DNA from: Sporolactobacillus pectinivorans
GTDB taxonomy: Bacteria > Bacillota > Bacilli > Bacillales > Sporolactobacillaceae
Direction of reading: 5' to 3'
Length of the DNA: 64,000 nucleotides
Assembly (NCBI RefSeq): GCF_002802965.1
Contig: NZ_NXGA01000001.1
Span: forward strand, 2,894,205-2,958,204
The notes under the pieces were generated by a model. It was not told where the DNA came from, made no database searches, and saw only the letters and a list, made by a program, of their open reading frames with translations. This document shows, in pieces, positions 16,879 to 27,866 of this stretch (positions within the stretch are counted from its first letter, which is position 1; each line of letters opens with the position of its first letter). Made by a program: the position numbers and the translations under genes.

Positions 16879-16907
16879 TTGATAACGTTTACACTATCGT
16901 TTAGAAT
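16879..16907 (+). promoter_or_regulatory. Plus-strand sigma-A promoter overlapped by a cre-like site
   Basis: TTGATA (16879-16884), 17-bp spacer and TAGAAT (16902-16907) form a strong promoter reading toward the 3' end of sigA on its antisense side. On the minus strand 16893-16880 reads TGTAAACGTTATCA, which fits the CcpA cre core TGNAARCGNWWWCA completely. No gene follows in the promoter's direction. In B. subtilis the catabolite-repressed cccA lies between yqfN and sigA, so this may be its leftover promoter. Confidence 0.55.
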
Positions 16908-16920
16908 AAAGTTAATGAAA

Positions 16921-16952
16921 CAAAAAGAAACCCGCTCCGGATGGGGAGCGAG
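16921..16952 (-). terminator. Terminator after sigA
   Basis: An 8-bp stem with one G-U pair (16931-16938 with 16945-16952) is followed on the sigA strand by TTTCTTTTTG. Confidence 0.8.
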
Positions 16953-16973
16953 CATGTAACCTGCCTATTTATT

Positions 16974-18080
16974 TTAATCCAGAAAATCTTTGAGCTGCTT
17001 GCTCCGGCTCGGATGACGGAGCTTTCTCAAAGCTTTTGCTTCAATTTGTCTGATTCGCTCTCTCGTTACTCCGAAAACCTTGCCTACTTCTTCAAGTGTC
17101 CTTGTTCGACCGTCATCGAGTCCGAAGCGGAGCCTCAGAACGTTTTCTTCCCGGTCCGTCAGTGTATCCAGAACATCTTCAAGCTGCTCTTTCAACAGTT
17201 CATACGCTGCAGCATCAGAGGGGGCCTTCGCATCCTGATCTTCGATGAAATCGCCGAGATGGGAATCGTCCTCTTCACCAATTGGCGTTTCAAGGGAAAC
17301 AGGTTCCTGGGCGATTTTAAGAATTTCCCGGACTTTGTCCGGTGATAATTCCATTTCCTTGCCGATTTCCTCTGGTGTCGGTTCTCTGCCCAAATCCTGA
17401 AGCTGCTGCCGCTGCACACGGATCAGTTTATTGATCGTCTCCACCATATGGACAGGGATGCGGATTGTTCTGGCCTGATCCGCAATAGCCCGGGTAATGG
17501 CCTGGCGGATCCACCATGTGGCGTATGTGCTGAACTTAAAGCCCTTGGTGTAATCGAATTTTTCAACAGCTTTGATCAAGCCCATGTTGCCTTCCTGGAT
17601 CAGATCAAGAAACAGCATGCCGCGTCCGACATAACGTTTAGCGATGCTGACAACCAGCCGCAGATTGGCCTCAGCCAGCCGGCGCTTCGCTTCTTCATCG
17701 CCAGCATTAATGCTTTTCGCCAGAGCAATCTCTTCATCAGCAGAAAGCAGATCGACACGGCCGATTTCTTTAAGGTACATTCTGACCGGATCATTGATTT
17801 TAACACCCGGCGGAACACTCAGATCGTTTAAATCAAATTCTTCCTCTTTATTCTTATCATCAGCACCGGGGCCATCGGATTCATCTGAGACATCAATGCC
17901 CTGATCGGCAAGGGACTCATAAAATTCATCCATCTGTTCCGGTTCCTGATCAAATGGCGCAAGACGGTTCGCAATTTCCTGGTACGTCAGAGAGCCGCGT
18001 TTTTTCCCTAATTCAAAAAGCTGTTCTTTTTCCTGATCCACGGTCAGTTCTGTTTCCGTCTTGCTCGCTTTACCAGCCAT
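16974..18080 (-). CDS. sigA: Primary sigma factor SigA (RpoD)
   Basis: SigA directs RNA polymerase to housekeeping promoters. Region 1.1 (about residues 1-75) is followed by an acidic linker, region 1.2 ([21 protein letters not shown], cut here to its start), region 2 with the -10 recognition helix ([18 protein letters not shown]), region 3, and region 4 with the -35 helix-turn-helix ([20 protein letters not shown]). Length 368 aa matches B. subtilis SigA. AGGAGGGGG precedes the ATG. It forms an operon with dnaG (27-bp gap). Confidence 0.98.
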   Translation of the reverse strand: MAGKASKTETELTVDQEKEQLFELGKKRGSLTYQEIANRLAPFDQEPEQMDEFYESLADQGIDVSDESDGPGADDKNKEEEFDLNDLSVPPGVKINDPVRMYLKEIGRVDLLSADEEIALAKSINAGDEEAKRRLAEANLRLVVSIAKRYVGRGMLFLDLIQEGNMGLIKAVEKFDYTKGFKFSTYATWWIRQAITRAIADQARTIRIPVHMVETINKLIRVQRQQLQDLGREPTPEEIGKEMELSPDKVREILKIAQEPVSLETPIGEEDDSHLGDFIEDQDAKAPSDAAAYELLKEQLEDVLDTLTDREENVLRLRFGLDDGRTRTLEEVGKVFGVTRERIRQIEAKALRKLRHPSRSKQLKDFLD

Positions 18081-18107
18081 TTGACCCCCTCCTTCCAGAT
18101 ACTATAC

Positions 18108-19943
18108 TCACTGGGTATTTTCCGTGTTCAATTGCTTTTCTCTGTCAATGATTTCTGACAGCAGCCGTGCGGCTTTTTCGAAGTCACCGCTTTGCTCAGC
18201 CTGTTTTCTCTCGGCCACCATATCAGCGATCATTGACGCTCCTGCATGTTTGACAACCTGATGGATACAATCCTCAATTTCTTGCTCCTCTGCCTGCCGG
18301 TTCATGGGTATCATGGATAATTCCGCTGCTTTCTGCTGCAGGCGCGGATCCTCAATCCGCTGAATAAACAGACCTTCATCAGGCGGATTACCCTCCTCAT
18401 AATAGCCATACAGATATGCAGCAAGTGCCTGATGAATCTTAAGCGAGAAGTCACCACCCACTTCCTCCCGTACGCGATCGGCTATCTCCCTGCTTCTCAT
18501 CATGTGTGCGAGCAATCTCCGCTCTGCCATTTCATATGCCGGAGCAAGCCGGTTACGTCCCGGTACAGCAACAGTAGCTGCTTCCCGTTCTTTTGACTCA
18601 TCACGCCGCTTTGCAGCTTTGTACATCTGCATCTCCTGTCTCTTCAGCGCATCCAGGGAAATCGAAAATTCTTCCGCCAGCAGCCTGAGATAATGATCCC
18701 GCTCGACTGCCCTTCTCAGGGTGATGATTTCCTTTAATATGTCTTCGATATAGAGCAGCCGATCTCCTTCATCACTCAGATTCCTTTTTCTGCGGAAGTA
18801 GTCCATCTTGAAAGTCATCAGTGTTTGGCTAGCCCCTATTACATCGCTCTTAAAACGTTCGCCGCCAAACTTGCGAATGTAGTCATCGGGGTCATATCCT
18901 TCCGGCATTTTTGCTATTTTAACGATTTTTCCGTCTCCCTGAAGCATACCGGCTGCACGGAAACTGGCTTCAATCCCGGCCGAATCGGAATCGTAGCACA
19001 CAATAACCGTTTCTGCCATTCGTGAGAGCGCCGCTGCCTGGTCCTCAGTCAGCGAAGTCCCCATCGAAGCAACACTGTTAGTTACACCGATCTGATGCGC
19101 CCGCACTACATCAACGTACCCCTCCAGAAGAACCACCTGATTATTCTTGCGGATGGACTGTCTCGCCAGATGATAACCATAAAGGATATTTCCCTTATGA
19201 AAAATTTGTGATTCGGGTGTATTCAAATATTTCGGTTTCTCTTCTCCAAGTGTCCGGCCTCCGAATGCGACGGTCTGACCTCTCATATTAAATATCGGAA
19301 AGATAATCCGGTTTCGAAAGCGATCAAAATACTGATGGTCAAAACCCCTTTTGGCAACCAATCCCGCTTTTTCCATCTGCTCCATGTTGACCTTTCTTCT
19401 CTGAAGCAGCGCAGTTGCCGTATCCCAGCTGTTTACCGCATACCCTATTCTGAAGCGTTCGATCATTTCACTGTTGAAATCCCGCGCGGTTAAATATTCC
19501 ATTCCGGGAGAACCAAACTTTGCAGATCCGAGTAAATAATGATAAAATTTTGTTAATAGTTCCATACCATCAACAAGTTGTTTTCTGCCCTGCTCTTGCC
19601 TGTTTCTTCCCGCGGACGATTCTGAAAGGGAATTTCCCAAGTCAATCTTGGCCTTGTCAGCGAGAAATTGCACCGCTTCAGGAAAGGACATGCCCTCAAT
19701 CTCCATAATAAATGTAAAGATATTTCCTCCGGCGCCGCAGCCAAAGCAATGATACAGCTGTTTATCCGGAGACACGGAGAAGGACGGCGTGCGCTCACTG
19801 TGAAAGGGGCACAGGCCTGAATAGTTCTTTCCCTGTTTATTCAGCTGGACATATTCGCCAATGATATCGACGATGTCCAGCGACTTCCTGATTTCCTCGA
19901 TTTTCTTTTGCTGCAGTTGCAAAACATCATGCACCACCAACAT
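18108..19943 (-). CDS. dnaG: DNA primase DnaG
   Basis: DnaG makes RNA primers at the replication fork. The zinc-binding domain shows CPFHSERTPSF and CFGCGAGGNIF (about residues 44-70). The RNA polymerase core and TOPRIM follow, with VLLEGYVDVVRAHQ and VICYDSDSAGIEA carrying the metal-binding acidic residues. The C-terminal helicase-binding domain spans about residues 450-611. The start is uncertain: ATG at 19943 has only a distant AGGA, and a GTG three codons downstream is possible. It precedes sigA and follows yqxD, the macromolecular-synthesis arrangement. Confidence 0.97.
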   Translation of the reverse strand: MLVVHDVLQLQQKKIEEIRKSLDIVDIIGEYVQLNKQGKNYSGLCPFHSERTPSFSVSPDKQLYHCFGCGAGGNIFTFIMEIEGMSFPEAVQFLADKAKIDLGNSLSESSAGRNRQEQGRKQLVDGMELLTKFYHYLLGSAKFGSPGMEYLTARDFNSEMIERFRIGYAVNSWDTATALLQRRKVNMEQMEKAGLVAKRGFDHQYFDRFRNRIIFPIFNMRGQTVAFGGRTLGEEKPKYLNTPESQIFHKGNILYGYHLARQSIRKNNQVVLLEGYVDVVRAHQIGVTNSVASMGTSLTEDQAAALSRMAETVIVCYDSDSAGIEASFRAAGMLQGDGKIVKIAKMPEGYDPDDYIRKFGGERFKSDVIGASQTLMTFKMDYFRRKRNLSDEGDRLLYIEDILKEIITLRRAVERDHYLRLLAEEFSISLDALKRQEMQMYKAAKRRDESKEREAATVAVPGRNRLAPAYEMAERRLLAHMMRSREIADRVREEVGGDFSLKIHQALAAYLYGYYEEGNPPDEGLFIQRIEDPRLQQKAAELSMIPMNRQAEEQEIEDCIHQVVKHAGASMIADMVAERKQAEQSGDFEKAARLLSEIIDREKQLNTENTQ

Positions 19944-19960
19944 TATTACTTATTTATATC

Positions 19961-20422
19961 CTAATGAACCAATCGGCATAACAATTTTGTCAGTGCATCG
20001 GAAAATTCCTTGCGGTTTTCATCTGTAAAAGGGCGCGGTCCTCTTATTTTTCTTCCCGCAAGCAATGATTTATAAGCCAGATACCTTCTGTGAAGAATTT
20101 CAGGAACACGGCGCTCTTCAATCTCAACTCCGTGGATCGAGATAACGGAAATTCCACGGCCGGTTAGTAAACCTGCAAGTCCCATGTCCTGTGTCACTAC
20201 AAGATCCCCGGGGAAAGCATGATTAACAATATAAAGATCCGCTGCCTCCTTTCGCTGATCGACATAAACCCATTTTGATTCCTGATTCTGGCTGAAACTG
20301 GCATATGACGCAACGAAAACCGGCTCGATGCCGAAACTGCCGGCAATTAAGCGAATTTCATTTTTCACAGGACATGCATCCGCATCGACATATAACGTGA
20401 TTTTTCTCATCACTCTATTCAT
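19961..20422 (-). CDS. yqxD: DUF188/UPF0178 protein YqxD
   Basis: A 153-aa cytoplasmic protein with the PIN/NYN-like signature LYVDADACPVKNEI at the N-terminus and GDLVVTQDMGLAGLL in the middle; conserved aspartates resemble nuclease metal ligands. The family (YaiI) has no proven activity. It is immediately upstream of dnaG as in B. subtilis. CGGAGAG precedes the ATG. Confidence 0.85.
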   Translation of the reverse strand: MNRVMRKITLYVDADACPVKNEIRLIAGSFGIEPVFVASYASFSQNQESKWVYVDQRKEAADLYIVNHAFPGDLVVTQDMGLAGLLTGRGISVISIHGVEIEERRVPEILHRRYLAYKSLLAGRKIRGPRPFTDENRKEFSDALTKLLCRLVH

Positions 20423-20620
20423 TCTCTCTCCGCTTCTTAAAATCCTGCATGTCTTTTTATGTTTTTATTTTTCAAATATTGTCAAAAAAAGTGACAAAAA
20501 TTCCGTTTATCTACAAAAATCTATTATAGCCCAACGGCTTCGGTACATGCAATTGATAGATTTCAGAATGGAAAAATTCTTACAAATCAAAGTAACGAAA
20601 ATGGCAGGACCCGGCCATTT

Positions 20621-21250
20621 TTATCTGACAGTCCCTTTAGCAAGTTTAACAAATGCACTTGTGATATTTGTTTTTGTCATCCGCCCGATGACTTCAAGAC
20701 CGTCATCTTTGTCGCGGACGACCGGCACGGCATCGACCTGTTTATCGATGATCAATTCAGCCACGGCAATGACCGAATCGTCATTCCGACAGTAAGTAAT
20801 ATTAGGCATGCGCGACATAATGACACTGACCGGGACTTGATTCATGTCCTGTGAGCCGATCGCTGTACGGAGCAAGTCCTTTCGCGAGAGCACGCCCGAG
20901 AGCAATCCTTTCCCATTCACGACGAACAGTGACCCTACATCCTCCCTGAACATGTCGCAGACCGCGTCATAGGCCGATGAAGAGTCTTTCACGACGGCCG
21001 GAAAAGAGAGATAGTCCCTGACTTTCATTTTTTGTATCTGCTCGGAAAAAAGTGATGAGAGTGTCTGACCCGTATAGAAATAACCGACTCTCGGCCGGGC
21101 TTCCAGAAATCCAGCCATTGTCAGGATGGCCAGATCCGGGCGAAGGGTCGCCCGCGTGAGATTCAATTTTTCGGCAATTTGTTCCCCTGTGATGGGGGCG
21201 GACTGTCTGACTATTGCGATGATCCTCGTTTGCCGTCCGTTAAGTTCCAT
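20621..21250 (-). CDS. ccpN: CcpN-type transcriptional repressor (HTH plus two CBS domains)
   Basis: CcpN represses gluconeogenic genes (gapB, pckA) in B. subtilis in the presence of glucose. The 209-aa protein has an N-terminal helix-turn-helix (ITGEQIAEKLNLTRATLRPD) and two CBS modules (about residues 75-205; MRDVG-like FREDVGSLFVVNGKGLLSG and SVIAVAELIIDKQVDAVPVV) that sense adenine nucleotides. The ATG at 21250 has GAGGGG upstream; the long upstream extension of the frame overlaps recO and is not real. Its usual partner yqfL and the glyQ/glyS genes that normally sit nearby are missing. Confidence 0.9.
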   Translation of the reverse strand: MELNGRQTRIIAIVRQSAPITGEQIAEKLNLTRATLRPDLAILTMAGFLEARPRVGYFYTGQTLSSLFSEQIQKMKVRDYLSFPAVVKDSSSAYDAVCDMFREDVGSLFVVNGKGLLSGVLSRKDLLRTAIGSQDMNQVPVSVIMSRMPNITYCRNDDSVIAVAELIIDKQVDAVPVVRDKDDGLEVIGRMTKTNITSAFVKLAKGTVR

Positions 21251-21320
21251 TTTTTCCCCTCTCCCCCAAAATTTATTGCCGTCGAACGCAACCTGTTCCA
21301 TCCGGTAAAGCAAAGTGCCG

Positions 21321-22070
21321 TTATTCTTTCGGCCGGAGCCTGGACAGTTGCTCGATAAAGCGTCTGGCACGAAGCTTAATGCCTGTATTTCGTTCATAAT
21401 AAGTATAAATAATGGATTCGATTTCGCCAATTGTTTCAGGTCTGACTGAAACACGGCCAATCCGTCCGATAGGAATTTTCTTAAACAGAGGAAACATTTT
21501 GGCTACGGCCGGGGTCATCGGTAGTGCATAAGGATCTGATGCTTCACATTTTTTGCACAGAAAACCGCCCCCGGAAATTGAAAACTTAAAAGGCGTCGTC
21601 CGCTCTCCGCAGCGAATGCAGTGATCTACTTCAGGATCAATGCCTGCAACCTTCATCATTTTGATTGAAAAAATTGCCGCAAGTACCGCTGGATCTGTTC
21701 CCTTTTCGATGAGCAGGAGCGTATCTCTGAGCAGTCTGAAGAGAGCAGGGAAGGGCTGCCCATCCTCAGTCAGCCGATCGGTAAGTTCAACAATCAGGGC
21801 CGCATAGCCGGTTTTTTCGATATCAGACATCATCGTCCGAAAAGGATTAATCGTTTCTGCCTGATATAACGAACCAAGGCCCCTGCCCTTATTAAAAAGA
21901 CAGAGGCCATAGAAAAGCACATGGCTGACCGAAGAAAGTGTGCTTTTAGGCTTTTTCGCACCCCTTGCCATCAATCCGATTTTCCCGAATTCTGCAGTGT
22001 AAAGGGTGATGATTTTATTGTTTTCCCCATAGTCCGTTGTACGAATAATAACGCCATCAGCTTTGGTCAT
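21321..22070 (-). CDS. recO: DNA repair protein RecO
   Basis: RecO loads RecA onto SSB-coated DNA with RecR. The N-terminal OB fold (MTKADGVIIRTTDYGENNKI) is followed by a helical domain and a four-cysteine zinc site (CIRCGE and FLCKKCE, about residues 148-175). Length 249 aa is normal. I chose ATG 22070, four codons into the open frame, because it matches the family's N-terminus. It follows yqzL and era in the same direction. Confidence 0.93.
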   Translation of the reverse strand: MTKADGVIIRTTDYGENNKIITLYTAEFGKIGLMARGAKKPKSTLSSVSHVLFYGLCLFNKGRGLGSLYQAETINPFRTMMSDIEKTGYAALIVELTDRLTEDGQPFPALFRLLRDTLLLIEKGTDPAVLAAIFSIKMMKVAGIDPEVDHCIRCGERTTPFKFSISGGGFLCKKCEASDPYALPMTPAVAKMFPLFKKIPIGRIGRVSVRPETIGEIESIIYTYYERNTGIKLRARRFIEQLSRLRPKE

Positions 22071-22097
22071 CAATATGATCACCCGGTTCCCGTTTCC

Positions 22098-22250
22098 TCA
22101 GCCCGATAAGCTTATCTTACCTTTTTCCTTGACATTCGCAGTGTTCCCCTCCGAACCCCGTTTTTTGTTTTCTTTTTCCATTTTTTTGATCAGAAGATAA
22201 GAATCGACACTGCCTGTCAGACAAAATATTTTCCAATCCAGATTCAGCAT
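22098..22250 (-). CDS. yqzL: YqzL-like small protein
   Basis: A 50-aa frame begins MLNLDWKIFCLTGSVDSYLL, matching the YqzL family pattern (MLNFTWNVFSQTGNVDTYLLFKEL in B. subtilis, here recalled in outline). AAGGA lies eight nt before the ATG. It sits between era and recO, the exact place of yqzL. The C-terminal half is lysine-rich and not conserved. Its function is unknown. It is too short to be found by length filters alone. Confidence 0.8.
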   Translation of the reverse strand: MLNLDWKIFCLTGSVDSYLLIKKMEKENKKRGSEGNTANVKEKGKISLSG

Positions 22251-22360
22251 ATTTTTCATCCTTCCCATTTATCTGCCTCATAACTAGCTTTTGCGAAATG
22301 GGTAGAATCATGAGAAGAAATGATTGTCAATCCGGGAAATTGCTCCCTTTTGTTGATTTT

Positions 22361-24061
<1,701 letters not shown>

Positions 24062-24063
24062 TG

Positions 24064-24540
24064 TCAGTTCCTGTTTAATCCGAATGTGGACAGAATTTTT
24101 TCCTGCAGGCCAAACATTTCTTTTTCCTCTGTCTCGGAGGTATGATCATATCCGAGTAAATGGAGAAGGCCGTGAACGACAAGAAAGCCCAGTTCGCGCT
24201 CAAACGAGTGTCCATAAGCTGCTGCCTGCTCTCTGGCTTTATCAATTGAGACAATGATGTCCCCCAACACCCGCGGTTCGCCCTCTTCAGGCAGGATTGG
24301 CACTTCGTCATCAGCTATTTCTTCCAGTGCAAAGGAAATGACATCTGTCGGACGATCGATTCCCCGATACTCCCGATTGATTTCCTGAATGCGTGGATTG
24401 CCGACAAAAGTTAGCGAACACTCGACTTCACCCGTCAACTGCAGCAGATCGGCTGCGTGATCAATCAGGCGGATTATCCATTGCTGCTGTTCTTCACTGA
24501 TTTTCTCTGTATCATCATGCATATCAATCGTCATCGTCAT
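24064..24540 (-). CDS. ybeY: Endoribonuclease YbeY (16S rRNA 3' maturation)
   Basis: YbeY is a zinc endoribonuclease linked to 16S rRNA maturation and ribosome quality control. The three-histidine site is VVHGLLHLLGYDHTSE (about residues 125-140). Length 158 aa is normal. The start overlaps the pgpH stop by four bases, indicating coupling. Confidence 0.95.
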   Translation of the reverse strand: MTMTIDMHDDTEKISEEQQQWIIRLIDHAADLLQLTGEVECSLTFVGNPRIQEINREYRGIDRPTDVISFALEEIADDEVPILPEEGEPRVLGDIIVSIDKAREQAAAYGHSFERELGFLVVHGLLHLLGYDHTSETEEKEMFGLQEKILSTFGLNRN

Positions 24541-26687
24541 TTTCCGCTCACCTTTTTCACTTTTAAATCTTTCGGATATTCTATTCGTGAATGATAAACA
24601 CCGCGAAGTGTTTCGTCAATAGATTTTTCAACGATTTTCAATTCCTTAAGCGTTACGTCACAGTCATCGAATTGTCCGTCGCTCAACCGGTCATTGAATA
24701 TGCTCTTGACCAGATTTTGCACCTTGACGGGTGTCGGTTTTTTCATGGAGCGGACGGCCGCTTCTATGCTGTCCGCCAATTCAACTACCGCACCCTCCTT
24801 TGTCTGGACCTTTGGGCCTGGGTATCGAAATTCACTTTCAGGGACGGGCTGATCACTCAGTTCCTGTGCCTTGACATAAAAGTAGCGCAGCAGAGTCGTT
24901 CCATGGTGCTGTTCCGCGATATCAATAATTTCTTTCGGCATGTGGTGCTGCCGAAGAATATCCGCCCCATCGTAAGGATGAGAAAAAATAATGGTCCGGC
25001 TCAGCTGCGGTGAAATTTTTTCATGAGGATTGACACCATCCAGCTGGTTTTCAACAAAGAATTTTGGACGTTTGGTTTTTCCAATATCATGGTAATATGC
25101 AGCAACTCGCGCCAGAAGGCCGTTTGCCCCTATCGCTTCACATGCCCTCTCTGCAAGATTGGCTACCATCACACTGTGATGATAAGTTCCTGGAGCCTCA
25201 ATTAATATTTTCCGCAGCAAAGGCTGACTCGGATTTGAAAGTTCAAGCAACCGGATCGGCGAAAGAATCCGAAATCCCGTTTCAAACAGGGGCATAAGCC
25301 CGTTCGCAAAAATAACTGAAAGAAAACCGGATAAAAAAGCAAAGATCAGCATCGTTCCGGTACCGACGAGTGAGAGTGGAGTATTCTGAAGCATCAAAAG
25401 TGCTAAAAGAATCATGATATTGACCAATGCCACAATCCCGCCGGTCTGAAAAATCTTCGGACGCACCTGACGTTTGCGCAGCACCAAGGCTCCCGCTAGG
25501 CAAGAGAAAAGTAAATAGATCGCCGTCGGTGCATCGAATATTGCTGCCCTCGTACTGCTGCCGAAAATTACGCTGCCGATCAGCGACAGAAGCACTCCGG
25601 TAACAACGGCCGTTCTCTCACTCAGAAGCATCCGAATCAGCAATGGGGCTACTGCAATCGGAATGATGTCGCTTAATCCGGAAACCTGCGTCAGCCTGAG
25701 ATAGCTGCAAATTTTAATGATCACTGTGGCCCCTAGAAAAATCAAAGCGTAGATATACAAGTATTTCAGTGAATATTTCTGATGCTGCGCTTTAAACCGG
25801 TAATACTCAAACCAGAAAACGAGCGTGATGAATCCGGTAAAAAGAAAGAGGCCGATAAATGGCACAATATTAAAGTGGTCATCCAAAAGCCCGACCAGTT
25901 TAAGCTGCCGAATCATATCGCTCGTCACCAGTTCGCCTTTTCTGACGATGACTTCTCCCTGATGGATCGTGACATTGTCCACATTATTGGCGGCATCCTG
26001 CTTATTCTGTCGGGTCGCGGTGGCATCGAAAGTGTAATTAGCCGTGATATAATTGCGGAGCACAACATTGAGTGCGCTCCGCATCTCATCGTTCAGGACA
26101 GAGGAGGGCAGTGAAGCTGAAGCTTTATTCTGGACACGTTCCAGATCATTCCATCCGACCTTGCCGCTCATCGCCTCATAGATACTTGTGCTTGTAATGT
26201 CTTCTGCGATCTGAAAGTCTCTGTCTGAAGCCATGAGCAGTGTTTTCAGGGTTTCGTCGGGAAGCTTAGAATCAGGTGCGCTGGATAGCCCGGCATTTAT
26301 TTTACCGATGGCAGTTTTCAAGTCGGCTTGTGAAGAGCTCCCGCTGATTTTAAGCTGTTTTTTTACAGAGGAAATAGTATCAAACAGATCCCCTACTTTT
26401 TCAACCTGTATTAATCCGAGATTTTTATTGTATACGTAAGCAGAAGGTGTTGCGCCCATGGCATCCTGCTTTTTTACCTCGGTTGCCTGCGTGTCTACGG
26501 CGTCAATCGGCGACTGGATGTCACTGGATGCTATTTCATGGAGCCGTACATCGAGATTTTTAGGAAGGACAGTGCCGATCATCAGCACATAAAGAACGGC
26601 ACCGACGATGACAATAATACCCCAGTCGGCGACATATCTGACAAAGAACGCCTTCAGTTTGTTTCTAAAACGATTCCATGGTGCCAT
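24537..26687 (-). CDS. pgpH: Cyclic di-AMP phosphodiesterase PgpH (7TM-HD)
   Basis: This 716-aa membrane protein hydrolyses c-di-AMP. One N-terminal helix is followed by a large extracytoplasmic domain (about residues 50-275), a cluster of seven transmembrane helices (about 280-480) and a cytoplasmic HD domain with LIEAPGTYHHSVMV and AAYYHDIGKTKRP. HD site histidines continue in SHPYDGADILRQHH. The ATG at 26687 has GGAGG upstream. phoH, pgpH, ybeY and dgkA run in one direction. Confidence 0.94.
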   Translation of the reverse strand: MAPWNRFRNKLKAFFVRYVADWGIIVIVGAVLYVLMIGTVLPKNLDVRLHEIASSDIQSPIDAVDTQATEVKKQDAMGATPSAYVYNKNLGLIQVEKVGDLFDTISSVKKQLKISGSSSQADLKTAIGKINAGLSSAPDSKLPDETLKTLLMASDRDFQIAEDITSTSIYEAMSGKVGWNDLERVQNKASASLPSSVLNDEMRSALNVVLRNYITANYTFDATATRQNKQDAANNVDNVTIHQGEVIVRKGELVTSDMIRQLKLVGLLDDHFNIVPFIGLFLFTGFITLVFWFEYYRFKAQHQKYSLKYLYIYALIFLGATVIIKICSYLRLTQVSGLSDIIPIAVAPLLIRMLLSERTAVVTGVLLSLIGSVIFGSSTRAAIFDAPTAIYLLFSCLAGALVLRKRQVRPKIFQTGGIVALVNIMILLALLMLQNTPLSLVGTGTMLIFAFLSGFLSVIFANGLMPLFETGFRILSPIRLLELSNPSQPLLRKILIEAPGTYHHSVMVANLAERACEAIGANGLLARVAAYYHDIGKTKRPKFFVENQLDGVNPHEKISPQLSRTIIFSHPYDGADILRQHHMPKEIIDIAEQHHGTTLLRYFYVKAQELSDQPVPESEFRYPGPKVQTKEGAVVELADSIEAAVRSMKKPTPVKVQNLVKSIFNDRLSDGQFDDCDVTLKELKIVEKSIDETLRGVYHSRIEYPKDLKVKKVSGK

Positions 26688-26767
26688 TGCGTGCCTCCGC
26701 AAAATTAAGCGTTTTAACCGCCGCCGATTATTATTGAAAAAACGGAGAAGAGATAAACCGCCTGTGC

Positions 26768-27727
26768 TCAGTCTCCATATGCCTCGATAATTTTCTGGAC
26801 AAGCGGATGGCGGACAATATCAGCGCTTTGCAACTCAATAAAAGCAATTCCGGGGACGTTAATCAGTAATTCCCTCGCAGTCTTCAGCCCTGATTTTTTC
26901 CCTTTGGGTAGATCAACCTGTGTCACGTCACCTGTAATAATCATCTTTGAACCAAAGCCTAAACGGGTCAAAAACATTTTCATTTGCTCCTGGGTCGTGT
27001 TCTGAGCTTCATCAAGAATCACATAGGCATCTTCCAGGGTCCGTCCCCGCATATAGGCAAGCGGTGCAATTTCAATTGTGCCACGTTCCAGCAAACGCAA
27101 GGTATGTTCCGCACCCAGCACATCATGAAGCGCATCGTACAGCGGCCGAAGATATGGATCGACTTTTTCCTTAAGATCCCCGGGCAGGAAACCGAGATTT
27201 TCGCCGGCTTCAACAGCAGGTCTCGTCAGGATGAGACGCTTGATTCTGCCCGCTTTAAGCGCGGTAACGGCCATGACCACTGCCAGATAAGTTTTACCGG
27301 TTCCTGCAGGCCCAATGGCAAAAACCATGTCCTGCGTCTTCATCGCTTCCACATACCTTCGCTGCCCGAGTGTTTTGACGCGGATGGGCTTTCCCTTGGC
27401 ATTTGTTGTTATTTCTGTTTCATAAAGGTTCCCGAAAAGATCAAGCTGACCGTTTGCCGCCATCTTCAAAGCATAGACAGCATCGCGCTCAGTTATCGAA
27501 ATACCGCGCCTTATCAGTTGAAGTAAGGCGCGCAGTATTTCCTCAACCCGCCGTACATCATCTTCATTTTCAGTGGAAACACTGACGGCCCCACCCCGCG
27601 TTACTATGGAAATGCCCAGAGTCTTTTCAATAATTTTCAGATTAGCATCCCCCGGGCCGAAAAGCATGATTGCTTCGTTTGCATTATCCCAGTCGATTGC
27701 AACTGTATATAAATGGCGTTCTGGCAA
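26768..27727 (-). CDS. phoH: PhoH-like ATPase
   Basis: A 319-aa cytoplasmic P-loop NTPase that is usually encoded beside ybeY and is thought to act in RNA metabolism. An N-terminal KH-like segment (about residues 20-70) precedes the PhoH domain with Walker A GPAGTGKTYLA and Walker B VILDEAQNTT. The product probably starts at TTG 27727, with GGGGGA upstream at the long end of normal spacing. It follows yqfD. Confidence 0.92.
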   Translation of the reverse strand: MPERHLYTVAIDWDNANEAIMLFGPGDANLKIIEKTLGISIVTRGGAVSVSTENEDDVRRVEEILRALLQLIRRGISITERDAVYALKMAANGQLDLFGNLYETEITTNAKGKPIRVKTLGQRRYVEAMKTQDMVFAIGPAGTGKTYLAVVMAVTALKAGRIKRLILTRPAVEAGENLGFLPGDLKEKVDPYLRPLYDALHDVLGAEHTLRLLERGTIEIAPLAYMRGRTLEDAYVILDEAQNTTQEQMKMFLTRLGFGSKMIITGDVTQVDLPKGKKSGLKTARELLINVPGIAFIELQSADIVRHPLVQKIIEAYGD

Positions 27728-27866
27728 GCTCTATATATCCCCCTCAACAGCAGTTCACGTTTCTCTCATTTTACCATATGTGAACGTTTGAATTCCAATC
27801 TGATTTGTGGAGAGCCCACCACGAACCCTTCTGAAAGAAAAGAGGCCCTTTTTTTCATGAAAAAAT

